In this document: in pieces, positions 49,601-61,489 of the stretch
How the letters are laid out: every line of letters starts with the position of its first letter
How positions within the stretch are numbered: position 1 is the stretch's first letter
Made by a program: the position numbers and the translations under genes
Notes under the pieces: model-generated
Databases searched by the model: none
Told to the model about the DNA's origin: nothing
Seen by the model: only the letters and a program-made list of their open reading frames with translations
NCBI GenBank assembly: GCA_007844125.1
Contig: CM017561.1
Coordinates: 60,986,756-61,050,755 of the forward strand
Direction: 5' to 3'
From: Sinonovacula constricta
Taxonomy: Eukaryota > Mollusca > Bivalvia > Cardiida > Solecurtidae
Length of the DNA stretch: 64,000 bases

Positions 49601-52600
49601 ATTTTATTGCTTTGACTATCATTAAGAGACAGCAAAGGCAGGTAAATGTTTCCTTTCATTATGGTTGGATTTTGTTTTTTTTATCATGATGAGAAAGTAA
49701 AAACATGTAAATGTTTCATTTTAATATGGTTGAATGCTTTTGTTTTTTTATCATGATGAGAAAGTGAAACCATGCAAATGTTTCCTTTCACTATGGTTGA
49801 ATGTTATGATTTTTGTTTGTTAAGACAGTAAAAGCATGTAAATGTTTCCTTTCTCCATGGTTACTTGTTGTGAAATCCAATAGGATTTCTCTTCCAGTAA
49901 AGTTATTAACAAGTAAAAATCATTTTAAATCCAAAATGAGTTAAAATCAAATTAATGATGTTAGTACAACATACCATCAGTATTTGTTTCCCAAACACCT
50001 TCACTTGAGTAACATTAAGACTTCTGCTCTTTTCTTGATACTTTTGTCTCCATGGTCCATAGAGGCTGCACTGGAATAAAACACACCAACACAATTATAG
50101 TACATGATTGTCTTCACCAAAATTCCACTGACATAACATCAAATATCACATACCACTGAATCTCGTCCCTTACTAAGTCGATACTTACACATATGTTGAT
50201 GAAAACGAATGGTTCCAACTTAAATCCTTATATACTTAATATAAATAAAAGTTGATAAGTCGGTGCAATAAATGAATAAAAACCATAAGTCGATTAATTT
50301 TACTGGTCAATAAATCAACTTAATTGTACCTGGTCTAAGTTGATCTGCCTTGATTGGCTCTTGCTTGCAGTGGTGTGAAACCTTTTGCTCTTAATCAAAG
50401 CTGTGAAACCAATTAACCAAATAACTGCCTGTTTGATCAAACTATCAACTGACCCGACTGATTAATGACATGTATAATTCATGTTTATAAACATCGACGC
50501 CAGTGACTGTGCCATTATTCCACCATATCTACATCTGACACACCACTACAAGCTGAACAATCCAGCGAAAGGCCCAGTACACAACCTACATGTAACTTTT
50601 TGGATATTATGCTAGTGTAATTGTTATGATTCACCATTTCCTTGTTATGTCAACAAGCAAGTAGTCATATTTTCTGTCCTATTTTCACTGGGATTGATGT
50701 GCTAAATTAATGTGTGTTTTTGTTTGTAGTTATATTTTGTGTGCTTTTATGTGTTAAAACTCTACTGATTTATGTTTAAATAAACAAGTAATAAAAAGTT
50801 AAAAAAAAACACATTGTATTTTCCTTATTCACCCAACCCCAACCCCAAAACTTTCTTGTGCACATGGTACAAATTTAACAATTCACAAGTCGATTATATT
50901 CATAACTCTCTGATAATTGTCAGTCCCTTCAAAATCGAAATATCGAGATTCGACTGTATAAGAGTGAGACATAAATCAGAGAACAATATCAACTATACTA
51001 ACATTACAGATAAATGTGAAAGAGTAAAATGCTAAGAACATATTAAAAACAATAATAAATGCCAGTGTTTCACATTTATTCTCCTCAAACAAAAGTAAGT
51101 TGAGTACTTAGATGGTTAAACAAAACTAAGTCAGTTCATGTTAGCAATTTTTATTACATGTAATGAAACAACTGGTTACCATTCTCACTTAATAGTGTTA
51201 TGTTTATATGTTCAACTTTATAAAGGGCTAAGATAGGCCAACCACCAACCTGGGTAGGATGACAAACACACATAATTATTTTCTCAGCTCATTAGTATTA
51301 TTATCTCATAACAATGAAAAAATGAAATGAGATAAGGGGCTGTAAACACAATCTGGTCAACCCATGTTTTTAAGCATATATAGAGAATATTTGTCTTGAT
51401 TTTGATGTATGATCACATTTTATTTCACAAGTAGTCATAGAAAAATACATTGTCATGTTTTTCGTTTTTAAACTATATTTTTATGAGCTGCTTTAGCCGT
51501 ACCACGAGTAATTACTAATAACCTCCTTTACGATCCAGAGTGAAAATTACAACCATATCATTAAACTGTGAGTTTTCTTTCACTTGTATTTGTCATCCTT
51601 TCACCCAAAAGCATGAAATAGAACATTTTCTCTTTTTCGTCAATATTGATACATTTTAATGGAGTAGTGTTCAGGTGTTTGTGTTCGAAACATTTTACTT
51701 GATAAAAATTAGGCTCTATCAGTGACACCCTGCATATAATATTGGTGGATATAAAGCCCAGTCAAACATCTGTGTAACAATATCAGGACACAGCAGGTCA
51801 GCTATAAGACCTCCTGATAAAAAGGTTGATTTTTTATCCTGAATAGGACTTGAACCTAGATTGAAGTGCAAAGAATTCATAAGCCAGAGACTTTACTTGC
51901 TCAGCTAGGCTATAGCTTAGCAATTTTTTAAAACCTACCTGATAGATATAATCCTTTAAGGAGCCTCTTTTCCCCACCTGGTACATCGTGACAATTATAT
52001 TCTGATCGATCATCCATTCAATGTTGTGTATAGGGAAGATGAAAGGGTGATCTAATAGGTCCAGCATGTCTTTTACCAACTTGTTGGTGGAGGGGTTCAG
52101 AGCTATGGGCATGGTCTCAGGAGCTCGGACCATGGTCATTAGAAGGGGCTCATTCAGACCAGTGTGGTACACCTTGAACCATTGCTTGCCAGGCCTTGAA
52201 CCTGCAACCCAAACATACACATATTTCTTGCTTCATTATCTTTATAATCCTCATTTTTATCATCTTTGCCATCATAACCATCGTTATCTACTTCATTTTC
52301 TTTCTTTATCTTTGTTTTTTTCTATATTATTCTCATCATTTTAATAATATTTTTGACTGGTTTCATTTCTTTATCAGCAGACTGATTATTTTGGTAGAGA
52401 GAAGTAAAAAAGGTCAAATGTAATCAAGAGCTGTTTGTGGGCAGTGTGTTTTGCTTTTTCCAGAGCTGTTACCTGTAAAAAGGTTGAAAAAGGGACATAA
52501 CGGTGACAAAATGAATGTAAGTTTTCTCTGCCCTAATGAAATTGTTTTTGCTTTGATAGTGAACAAGTATTTCAAGTTTGAAGTGAATATGTATGACAAT

Positions 52601-55600
52601 GTTTAAAAATGTACCTTAGCAAAGAACTTGAACCAAAACTGAGAATCTTAAGTAAAAAAAGGGGCATTACTTTGCAAAAATTAATTCAAGGGATCTGCAT
52701 TGGAAAGTTCTCCAAGATTAAATAAGTATCTTTGATGATTTTCAAGAATTTGACCTTAACTAAAAGGTTAAAAAAGCTGTTGCCAGTATCACCTAGACTA
52801 GAGGGTCATGACATTAGCTCCACTTTTCAAAGAAAATAGTGAATAACAATAAAAAATAAGTAGAGTTGAAGATAAAATCATGCAATTTAAAAAAATAAAC
52901 AAAAAACAGACTAGCTTGACCGCACCTAAGCTCCAACTTACCAAGGGCACTTATGTGTTCGAGCTGATCATAACAGTTGTACATCCTCAAGTAGTACTGG
53001 GCATTCATCCAGGCATCAGCTGTGTTTGTCGGTATTAATAAAGAAAATTAGTCTTGTTTTTGTTTATTTACCACATATTGGTTCAAAGTTCTTTTCTTAA
53101 CTAAGTGGGGGTGTTGGGGCAGGGTGGAGGCACATGCATAGCCACGCAGTAAGTCACATTTCATAAATTTATTCACCAAAATTATGATGATGCAATCGAG
53201 CTGTCATAACAAACATCCAATAACATGTCATCAGCCCCTAAATTCTTAGGATGAAGTCCTGGCTATGGTAACAACTTTTCATGTGAGAAGGTCTTCCAGC
53301 TGACTTGTGGAGTACCAGGAAGTGTGCCCAGATATCTGACTTGGGTCTTCCTCCAGTCAGAAGAGCTAATTATTGCCAATATGACCAAAATAGTGTCAGG
53401 GTGATATATCGGAATGCCAAAACAAACCATACCTATCTTAACTCTATGTAAATGATTTTCCAATATTTGATGCATTTGAGCTTATTTTGTTTGTTTTTGT
53501 TTTTTGTTACACTGCTTTGACACAGTTATGGTCATATTGGCGATGCCCAGCTAATTATTGGTGGAGGAAGATTCCAGCCTTATGCCTGGGTAGCTGGAAA
53601 ACCTCCCCACATGAAAGTTCTCGCCCCAACTGGGACTCGCACCCAGGCGGTGAGGGGCTGAGGAGTCACAAGTCAGCAACTCTAACTGCTCCGCCCCAGA
53701 TGCCCCTCATTTTGTTAATAGTCTTTTAAAACAGCCACAGGATTACTGAAATATTACATTACAAATTGTTTGTTTTAATATTTTGTTTAAATTTAATATA
53801 TACATCTCTCCAAATTCAAAATAATGTTAAAATTGTGTATTTATGTCTTTATAAAATATGTAATATTAAAGCCTTAAGATGAAATCTGTTAACAGCATAA
53901 AACCAAAATTAATGATATTTTTTTTAAACTTAACTTCTGTATTAAATGTGTAATAATTAAATCATATTGCTAACATCATAACTAATGCAAAATGTGCAAA
54001 AAGAAATTAAAAAAACTCCATAAATACTAGATTTATTCATCTTATTGGGACCTGTGTGAATAAACATTACACATACACTTTGTTTTGTTATCTTTTTTCT
54101 TGACTTCATAGCTGATCCTAGCTCCCAAACCTATATCATTAGGATATTCCTCTCTGTTGACTAGTCTTGTGTACTCTGGACTGTACGAGTCCCTGGAAAG
54201 AATAATCAGACATATGGAATGTGTTTCATCATAAATCTTAAGATCATTTTTCTCTCTTAAGAATGGTTTTCCTCCTTAAGATCATTTCATTAATATTTCA
54301 AAAATTGTTCTCAGGGCAAAATTGCTCTTAAAACTTAAGAGTGCTGTTGATTGTTTTGCTACCAATCACACTTACAACACTTTGTTCAGCAAACTTAAGT
54401 GATCATAGGACCGAAATTTAAGAACATTTTCCAATCAATCTTAAGATGTATGATGAAACGTAACAATGATACTTACTATAAGCATGACTTTTTATAATAC
54501 TCTATGCAAAGACATATACACACAAAGATATGACATTTTGAGGATGAAGAAATCTATCTGACTAGTCAGGACACCTATGTTACATAGGCATCTGAGGGCA
54601 GATAAACTATCTGAATACCATTATACCCATTGATCCAGTAGGGCCAATTAGCAATTTTGTGGGTTTATAGGTCTTTGCTTTGAGGAACAGATAAACACAC
54701 ATAATAACTTATTATACTGGGAAACAGATAACATACAAAAATTAATGTGAGGAAAAAAGTAACCTTTTTATTATTGGAACTCAATATAGACTAAAACCTA
54801 AGTAAAGAATTAAAACAAATATTTTTATCATATATATTACATGCATATTACACCTTTTTGCTGTCCAGTAAGTCACAGATATTGCTTTGTGTTTGTGGGT
54901 GAGGTTTATTATGTCCACTTACCTTTACTAGTATTGGGAAGATTTTGTTTGCTTGCATGTTTGATACATCACAACAAAACAACTATGGTCATATTAGCAT
55001 TGTACAGCTTTTATAGAAAGATCCAAGACAAATGAAAGATCAATGTTTTATTGTCTGGGTAGAATCAACTGCATACTGCAGGTCATTCGGAAGACCTTCA
55101 CACATTTAAGTTCTTGCTCCCAGACTCAAACCCATGTGGTAGGGGGCTGAGAAGTGACAAGACATTTTGTCCATCCTTAACAAAACATTGAAGTTACTTT
55201 TCATCATGATCATTATACTATAATCTGGATTTTATTTATTGAAACAAAGGGTAATCTTAATATGTTTACATGCCATTACATTTTTGTTGTAACATAGCAC
55301 CAACACAATTATGTTCATACTGGTGATGTCCAGCTAGATTGGTGGAGTAACCCAACAGACTTATGTCTGAGTAGAACCAATGACACACTGCAGGTTAGAT
55401 GGAATATTTAATTTGTGTGAATTTTTTCTTGTAGATATAACATCACCTTTAAATTTCGCTAGCAATATTAAAATTAAGTTAATTATAAATAAACATCCAA
55501 ATTTTTGTTTGAAACTACTTCTAATTACAATGTAACTACCTGTGATTATTTAATTTAGCATCTCAGGCTTAAAAATAAAATACTGAGTATGAGATTATTC

Positions 55601-56991
55601 ATTTCTCATTTTTTTATATCAGTATTTTATTTCTTATACTCATTAGAAGCCATAATAAAAGCATATCATAGGAATGTATGAAACCTTTGATTTATATTGT
55701 GGCATAGCTTATTAATTCCCCTTATGCAGAGTTAGAACTGCATACTCACTTATTAGACTATTCGCTTATAAGACGACCCCCCTACTTCACCTGTGAAATT
55801 GCCGGTTTCTGCTTCGGCCCGCTTATAAGACGAGTCGAAAAAATGAACAGCAGCGTCGACCAGTCATGCTGTCTCAACAAAAGGGTTAATTGGTAAACAG
55901 TAAATGTAATTTTCACACGTTGCGGGATGAATCTAGTATCAACTGCACTGCCATCCTGTAGCTCATGGCAGCATGACATTAATTTCTTTGATCTACGTTA
56001 CCAAGTCTGGTATGACAGTACATGATATATTGGTGAACAGTGCACTGCCCTTTTGTACATGCCACCAATCAATAATTTCATGGAGAAATTTAATCGGCAG
56101 CTGCTTTTAAAAATACATCGTTCACTCCCTCACTGTCAAACTGCTCCAATCAATATCACCATGACAACAGCTTATCTCAGAGTCAGTCACTTGACCTAGG
56201 TAATGAGCCAAGTCTACACAGAAACGCCAAGTAAATTACAGCTTGGTGTATTTGGCAGACTGAAGTTGAAAGTTTGTTTCAGTGTTTACTGATGGATAAT
56301 AAGCTGTGTTTCATGCAGAACAAAGGGAAATGTATGTGAGACAGTTAATCGTTGACCGACAGAATTCAAAGTTCAATAAAGGTAAGTTATCGGCGGTCAA
56401 TAATGACGGCATGTTGGGTCATTGCATTACTGCTAACAAGTTTATTTGGTATGTTTTTGCCCTAAAACAATGTGAAAACTTTTTGCCAGGTCGCTATAAG
56501 ACCGCCTATAAGACGAGCCCCACATTTTGAACATCAAATTAAAAGGAAAAATCCCTGTTTTATAAGTGAGAAAATACGGTAATTACCTTTTTCTACAGCA
56601 GCATAACCAAATACATAATCCAGCAACCAGTAATCCAAGAATTGCCACAATAATTGGGATCTGAAATAAATTGCATTTAAAATAAAATAAATGCACACAC
56701 TAAGTTTTTTAATGCAATATTATCTTATCTATACATCTCATTTACACAATTTTTGATCAGTTTATTAGTAGAAAAAACCTGTGTTGCATTTTAGGCAATA
56801 CGTTAGAATGTTTATTCATACATAGTGGGGTTAAATTAGTAGCATTATAAAATCTTCAAAGTTCATTCCATAACATTTCATTAATGAAATAAATAACTCA
56901 CCAAACATGAAGGAATATTAAAATATTGAAATATTGTAATATGCATTTAACTTACCCAGTAATTTTCTTGCATAAAACTTTCAAATGTCAT
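43269..56991 (-). CDS. PXK/Slob-family membrane-anchored pseudokinase with C-terminal WH2 motif
   Basis: Thirteen exons with consistent phases give 496 residues: 56956-56991 (from ATG), 56587-56660, 54077-54192, 52942-53019, 51939-52201, 49975-50070, 49280-49365, 48640-48746, 47349-47446, 47004-47054, 44768-44833, 43891-43961, 43269-43617 (stop TGA). Residues 13-34 form a membrane segment followed by Cys/Arg/Lys; no PX domain is seen. A kinase-like domain spans about 75-370. The HRD-N motif reads HGHVHTGN (234-241), with His236 where the catalytic Asp belongs, and DFG reads GFE (253-255), so catalysis is unlikely. Residues 420-465 are polyproline. The tail has a WH2-like ALLGDIRKGARLKKA and ends SAPKV, as in human PXK. 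Human PXK acts in endosomal trafficking and Drosophila Slob binds the Slowpoke channel; which role applies here is unknown. The weakest donor is GTGCCT after 47349. A possible poly(A) signal is at 43222-43227. Confidence 0.85.
44870..45060 (-). mobile_element. SINE family 1 copy
   Basis: Body 'gaggaagaccccagacacat' and tRNA-like end ('aaggggttgaggagttacaa', 'ctccaactgctcagcccc') are in family-1 order, in a pseudokinase-gene intron. Confidence 0.7.
45355..45612 (-). mobile_element. SINE family 1 copy with tRNA-like end
   Basis: Runs from 'tttgaaatacatttgtac' to 'actaccactaggccatgggc'. The second half keeps the tRNA-like segment ('cgggacatgaacccatgcga'). Confidence 0.7.
45828..46515. repeat. 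48-bp minisatellite, about 14 units
   Basis: The unit 'aacaaagatctgacttccat' plus 28 bp recurs every 48 bp from about 45828 to 46515, with a few substitutions and small indels. It lies in the intron between the 47004-47054 and 44768-44833 exons. As 48 is a multiple of 3, the minus strand stays open for several units and would read a 16-residue repeat (MEVRSLFRGYNSKQLE). A copy of the 14620-14725 repeat abuts its left edge. Confidence 0.9.
47890..48100. other. Possible Tc1/mariner-like end fragment
   Basis: 'tacagtcgaacttaagtttt' at about 48009 resembles the start of common TA-flanked MITEs, and a related end 'gagattcgactgtata' occurs at about 50945-50960. No matching partner was found at close range. 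Confidence 0.3.
48355..48590 (+). mobile_element. SINE family 1 copy, plus orientation
   Basis: Starts with the tRNA-like head 'gcccatggcataatggtaga' and continues with the family body reversed relative to most copies ('gggaaggtctcccagctgat', 'cagacatttgtctcggg'). Confidence 0.75.
48925..49147 (-). mobile_element. SINE family 1 copy
   Basis: Body ('cgatgtccagctaattattg') and tRNA-like end ('tgagactcgaacacacatgg', 'ctctaaccactcggccatgt') are well kept. The reverse strand of the end is a Ser/Leu-type tRNA head. Confidence 0.78.
49500..49870. repeat. About 66-bp minisatellite, 5-6 units
   Basis: Units around 'atgtttcctttcactatggt' and 'tatcatgatgagaaagt' are repeated with variation, in a pseudokinase-gene intron. 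Confidence 0.8.
51765..51905 (-). mobile_element. SINE family 1 fragment next to the 51939-52201 exon
   Basis: 'cagcaggtcagctataagac' and a tRNA-like end ('ataggacttgaacctagatt', 'cttgctcagctaggctatag') lie just downstream of the exon's donor. Confidence 0.55.
53255..53440 (+). mobile_element. SINE family 1 copy, plus orientation, head truncated
   Basis: 'gagaaggtcttccagctgac', then 'cccagatatctgacttgggt' and 'aattattgccaatatgacc', in the reverse order of most copies. A further short plus fragment lies at about 26835-26890. Confidence 0.65.
53505..53712 (-). mobile_element. SINE family 1, best-preserved copy
   Basis: Contains all family landmarks: 'gcgatgcccagctaattatt', 'ggtggaggaagattccagcc', 'ggaaaacctccccacatgaa', and a tRNA-like end 'gactcgcacccaggcggtga' with 'caactctaactgctccgccc'. 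Read on the minus strand the end is a Ser/Leu-type tRNA head, with A box before B box. Confidence 0.82.
54223..54459. mobile_element. MITE with cttaag-rich inverted repeats
   Basis: Ends GTTTCATCATAAATCTTAAG and the near-complement are inverted repeats, 237 bp apart overall. CTTAAG motifs recur inside. No reading frame. The left end lies 31 nt from the acceptor of the 54077-54192 exon. Confidence 0.65.
54955..55160 (-). mobile_element. SINE family 1 copy
   Basis: 'acaactatggtcatattagc', 'actgcaggtcattcggaaga' and a tRNA-like end ('ccatgtggtagggggctgag') are in family order. A shorter copy lacking the head lies at about 55285-55400. Confidence 0.65.
55750..56579. mobile_element. DNA transposon remnant with 'cttataagacga' ends, abutting a splice donor
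   Basis: Near both ends are inverted copies of 'cttataagacga' and, further out, 'actcacttatt' on the left against 'aataagtgagaaaatacggt'-like sequence on the right (about 56560-56579). The interior (about 55850-56450) has higher GC and no recognisable transposase. Its right end falls about 7 nt from the donor of the 56587-56660 exon. I did not establish a target duplication, so the left boundary is approximate. Confidence 0.6.
56587..56660 (-). CDS. Membrane-segment exon of the pseudokinase gene
   Basis: Encodes residues 13-37, a hydrophobic stretch (IPIIVAILGLLVAGLCIWL) followed by CCC and RKR. The positive cluster after the segment puts the kinase-like part in the cytosol, with the N terminus outside or in a lumen. 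The Cys triplet is a possible palmitoylation site, which is inference. Acceptor TTTCAG, donor AAG|GTAATTA. Confidence 0.85.
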
Positions 56992-58503
56992 GATTGCATT
57001 GGTCTGGTCTTCAGAGTAATATGCATCTGAAAATAGAAATGACAGACTGCTCTATCATATATCATTCATGTTAAAGCAGCCAAGGGAGACTACCAGACAA
57101 CAAGTAGCTCCTCACAGGTGATAGCGACCTTGGATGGCAGTCCCTCCATGACAGATGGCAGCTGGCCAATGTCACTATTACATACCCAATTATGAATGGC
57201 CTTGTTGACATTACACTGAGCAGCTACCTCCACCCAATCACAAAGACAACAAAGGGTACAATGTCAGATACATCATCTGTTTTTTGCAGAACTGACAATC
57301 TCCCCCACTCATTGTTCCTTTTAGCCACCAGATAAATGAACCAGCTGCCTGACCAAATAGCAAAGTACCCTGTTTTGAAGCATTCAAAATGGGAGTACAT
57401 GCCCTGGCACAGGTCTTAATGCAAAATTCATTAATCTGTATATAGATTTAAACGAATTTATTTAACTTGTGCCACACCATGGTATTTACCAGTTTCTGGT
57501 GCAATTATGACCCTGAGGGGGATCTGTCATAATATTGGAAAAGATATAATGAACTCATATTTTACTCATTTGGACTGAAATGATACAACCAGAAAATCCA
57601 CTTTACATAACGTTTTTGATAGTTGTAGGTAACTTTTTGATCATCTATTTTTTTACAAAACAAATTTCAGGCGAAGGTTATCTTAAATGGCTGGATTGGT
57701 AGTACAATTAAACAATGCCCTTGAGTGGTTACTATATTTAACCAGAGTAAAATCCCAACAAAACTTTCCTTTCACTATGTAAATGCAGAAGGCCCTATTT
57801 AAGCAGTTTAAAAAATGAAGGTCAAAAATTTTTCTCCTTTTTTTCTTCTTTTTTCTTCTGGTTTTAAAAACGACAACAACAACAACTGAAAATTTCCTTT
57901 ACTAAATTTTTATCATCGTTTAACTCAATTTGCTAAAACTTTTATCTGGAGCCCTGCATGTTCTTGTGTCAATTTATTTTCTAAACATCAACGCATCCTC
58001 TTTGCAAAATTCAGTAGCTAGATGAACATTCAAGTTGGTGTTGGTAACTATAGGCACTGCAATTTGGAAAAAGTCTTAGCTTGAATTGTAGATGCTTCAA
58101 AATATCTGTCTGGTGTTCTGGCGCGCCCATTTTTCATTATGTTATTAAATAAATAACATATATGAATATTGAATTTTAAACATAGAGCAAGGGTTGACAT
58201 TCCCAATCAATACATGGCAGTAGACAGGAATCTTTACTGTCTAAACTTAACCAGTTCAGCAGTATATCAACAGGTCATTTAATTTTACATTAGACTGATA
58301 ATTAAATGGTGAAAAGATCACATCGATTTATGTAAAAAGTATTGTTAAAAACAGGGATAGCAAGACTATGAGGAAAAAGTAGGGGCCTTTGTAAAGCAAC
58401 AAAAATAGGAAATAGACATCTTTACTATTATATTTTACAGACCAACTTACATGTACTGAGACTTATTAAATTTTATCACTGAAACATCTTAAATTAAACA
58501 TAC

Positions 58504-58588
58504 CTGACCGACCTAATAGGGTGGTCCATAAAGCATCCACTCCAGGTACATTAGGGCTTAGGATCAAACACTCTGTTGTGATATACAA
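58504..58588 (-). CDS. Possible additional 5' exon of the pseudokinase gene
   Basis: 85 nt bounded by AACAAC-AG and CAG|GTATGT. If spliced to the acceptor at 57026 it extends the frame in phase upstream of Met1 by about 40 residues (…PGVDALWTTLLGRS-DAYYSEDQ…). There is no start codon in this exon in that frame, so a further 5' exon would be needed. SINE-tail sequence begins about 12 nt beyond it, which weakens the case. Confidence 0.3.
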
Positions 58589-58599
58589 CTGTTGTTAAA

Positions 58600-58700
58600 A
58601 ATGTTAGCAACTCCTGGCTGTTGCTAATACTCGAGCAAATATAATGGTAGTCCCATAACTGGTTGGCCTGATGTCAGAATAATGAGAATGGGTGTAGGCA
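58600..58700 (+). mobile_element. SINE family 3 tail fragment
   Basis: 'ttgctaatactcgagcaaat' and 'actggttggcctgatgtcag' match the tail of the 29160-29360 SINE. The head is missing. Confidence 0.55.
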
Positions 58701-58929
58701 ACACTATATCTGGTTCAAGTGAGAACGTTTTGAAAAACTGTTGCCGTGTTGGTTGACGATTAACTTAAGCCAACAAGATAAATAAAACATGCCACTGTTC
58801 ACAGTCAATGACAACACATGATATCTAGTATAAATTATACAAAAATCTAATATCGAATACATACATTATTGTTTTTAACCTGTCCAATGGCTGTAATGAA
58901 GTGATTTGTCACAATATTTGTGTTCTCCT

Positions 58930-59460
58930 ACATGTTGTTATCAGCTGACGAGCCACCATTTTAATATCATGTGACCAAGACATCACGTGATGTACCTTTA
59001 TCAAAGCGCTTAAATTTCGTACATGTTAAAGTTAATTTAGATGTAAGTTAACTAGCGAATCTCAAGAGCCATGTCTGAATTTTTCTTATTTTTGTGTGAA
59101 AATTGTTTCATAAGAAACCGTACAATAATATTTTTTTCTAAAAAGTTCAAACTCTTGAGATTGTTTTTTTTCCAGTATGGATTATAAACGTCTAATATTT
59201 GTTCATCGTCGGACACCCCTTTCGTCGGAGCCCATTCATGAAGTGCCCTAATCGTCGGCCACCCTCGACCGATTCATTCCGTTACTCTCCGTTCATCGCT
59301 CTTGGGATTTTTAGTTCACTTTTCGCGGTTTCTGGTTATGATATTTCATTGGTGCTTCATAATCCGATGAAGATTTCAGTGCAATGATAAAGCTCGTTCT
59401 TTTCTTTGTTTCGGCTTTCCTTTCAAAATGCCGTGGGCTCCGACAATTATATTAGCTTAA
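58930..59460. promoter_or_regulatory. CpG-richer stretch, candidate promoter of the pseudokinase gene
   Basis: The sequence becomes markedly richer in CpG here than in its surroundings, with a CACGTG E-box at 58984-58989 inside the palindrome 'catcacgtgatg'. It is upstream of the first pseudokinase exons, so it is a plausible 5' end. No start site can be fixed. An 11-bp inverted repeat (GTCGGAGCCCA at 59224-59234, complement at 59434-59444) may instead mark a small transposon. Confidence 0.3.
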
Positions 59461-61480
59461 ATTAAACTCTTGGGGACATGCACTAATATTATCAGATGTA
59501 TGTAAATTGTATAAGTTCGTATTTTATTATGTGATAAATTAACACGTAAAGTTAATTATGTCTTTGAAGTTTCGCACTTTTCATTTTCACTTCTAAGGCT
59601 AAATTTTGGTAGGTTAAAGAGATCAATGTGATGATTAATTATATGATGCAATGAGAAGTCAGTAATCAGTTGTCAGATTATAGTATAAAATCTAGTACAC
59701 GTAGCCACAAACGAGAACATTTTAGGCCATAATTCACTTGCTTATATGCACACACACTTGTCGCTTTTATCGATCTTCGTACCATAATGTGCTTAGAATG
59801 AGTGTCCATAAAATATAATTAAATTGAACGGAAATGAATTAAAATCTTCGCCAAAAATTGAGAGATTTACAACCACGACATTTTCCCCATAAGTCTTCAT
59901 CAGTTTTCTACAGCCCCACATTTAATTATGAACACATCTTTCATGAACAGGGTCATAGTACTCGGGTAGGTATACAAACAGCAAAATATTCACGTACTAG
60001 AGTACTTAATCGCGTCAATAATATATTTGAGACCAATCCAATTACACTGTACATAACGCAGGCCAGCTCTCTCCAACGGTCAGCTACCATATCCATACAC
60101 CAGCCACGCTAACTGTTGCTTTACCGCGCATGTTTTGAAGCCACTTAAATCACGTCGCTAAGGAGTTAAGTCAGAAGCAAGGCTGGTTTGAAGCGTTTAT
60201 ATTTCTACATCTGCTGTCGTTACTTTGCTTAGATGTTAATCAAGTCTAGGAAACTTGCAGTTCCAATGCTTTAAATACTGAAAATAATTTATTTCGTTTC
60301 AAACTATAATGTAACAATATTTACTCCTCTTAAACTTGTAAATCCTGTCAAATCAAAGCAAAACAAAGCATTAAAAAGTGTAGCATGTATTTAAAATAGT
60401 TTAGCTGTTTATACGCATTGTTAAAACAACTGTTCATCCATTAAATTGCACTTCTTTCATTGAACGAGCAACCATAAACTCGTCGTTTGGGAGAAAAATA
60501 TATATTTTATTATTTGCACTGAGAAATAATAGTAATAAATAATGCACTTAATATCCCTTTTATTAGTGATCTTGTGTTCCGCAGGATTAACAATATCACA
60601 TACGCGTGCGAATCAAATTAAAAATAATATTTCCAAATTTTGATAGGTTTACACCGTGTGTCGAAATAACTTCCAAACAAGTATTCTTATTTTTTTCCCT
60701 GATTTTTCAATATAACACGGTTATCACACTGATATTAGACGAGAAAAATAACTCCATTTTATTATAAAATAAACAAGAACATGTATTCATTTTCAGGAAA
60801 ACACGTTAAAACACACTCAATTATTTGATGTTCTGTATTAGTTGTATGTTTAACGATTATAACATAGTGTTGGTATATTGTATTTTTGGCGTTTACCATT
60901 ATGATACTCTGTTGAACATTCGTCTATGATTTCTTTTCCCACACCATCTTGACTTTGTTTCTAATTGCTTAATGGGAGCCAAGAGTCTGTTTTATTTGTG
61001 GTACCATACTTTTGTTATCTGATTGCATGCCAGATAATTTGCTTATCAACCTACCTTAACAATGAAAAACAAAACACGGTCATACTTCCGCAAAAGTATG
61101 CCAGCTGATCGAATACCGCATGATTACCATGGCCGGTGAGCTGTTATAGCTTATCGACAGCAGTTTCAAGTGTTCTTTGGTTTAAAAATAATAACTGCAA
61201 AACAATAACAACAAAAAACAACAGTCTTTTGCTTCCTTGTTTTATGTAGTTTATCATGTCTTACAATCGGCACTTTGTTTACATTTAAATTTCACAATGA
61301 CATATATTAGGATTTTCTAATTTTGAGAGGCCCCATCAGGCGCTTATCGAACTGTTTGGATTTAAGTCAGGCCATATGAGAGGTTTTGTTCTGGTCAGTT
61401 TCTGAGCAGCAATATTCTATTAGTTTTTGACTGTTTTTGTACAATATACACGTTTATATTACGGCTTTAATTTATAAATC
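59461..61480. other. Intergenic, no gene seen
   Basis: AT-rich. The longest frame on the plus strand (59858-60112) has no recognisable domain and no splice context, so it is not called as a gene. Confidence 0.5.
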
Positions 61481-61489
61481 ATCAATATC

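Noticed and set aside
56306..56530. 74-codon plus-strand frame as a transposase fragment
   Set aside because: It lies inside the transposon remnant but shows no DDE, HTH or other recognisable motif.
59199..59387. 62-codon plus-strand frame in the CpG-richer stretch
   Set aside because: No recognisable domain, no splice context; composition alone can explain it.
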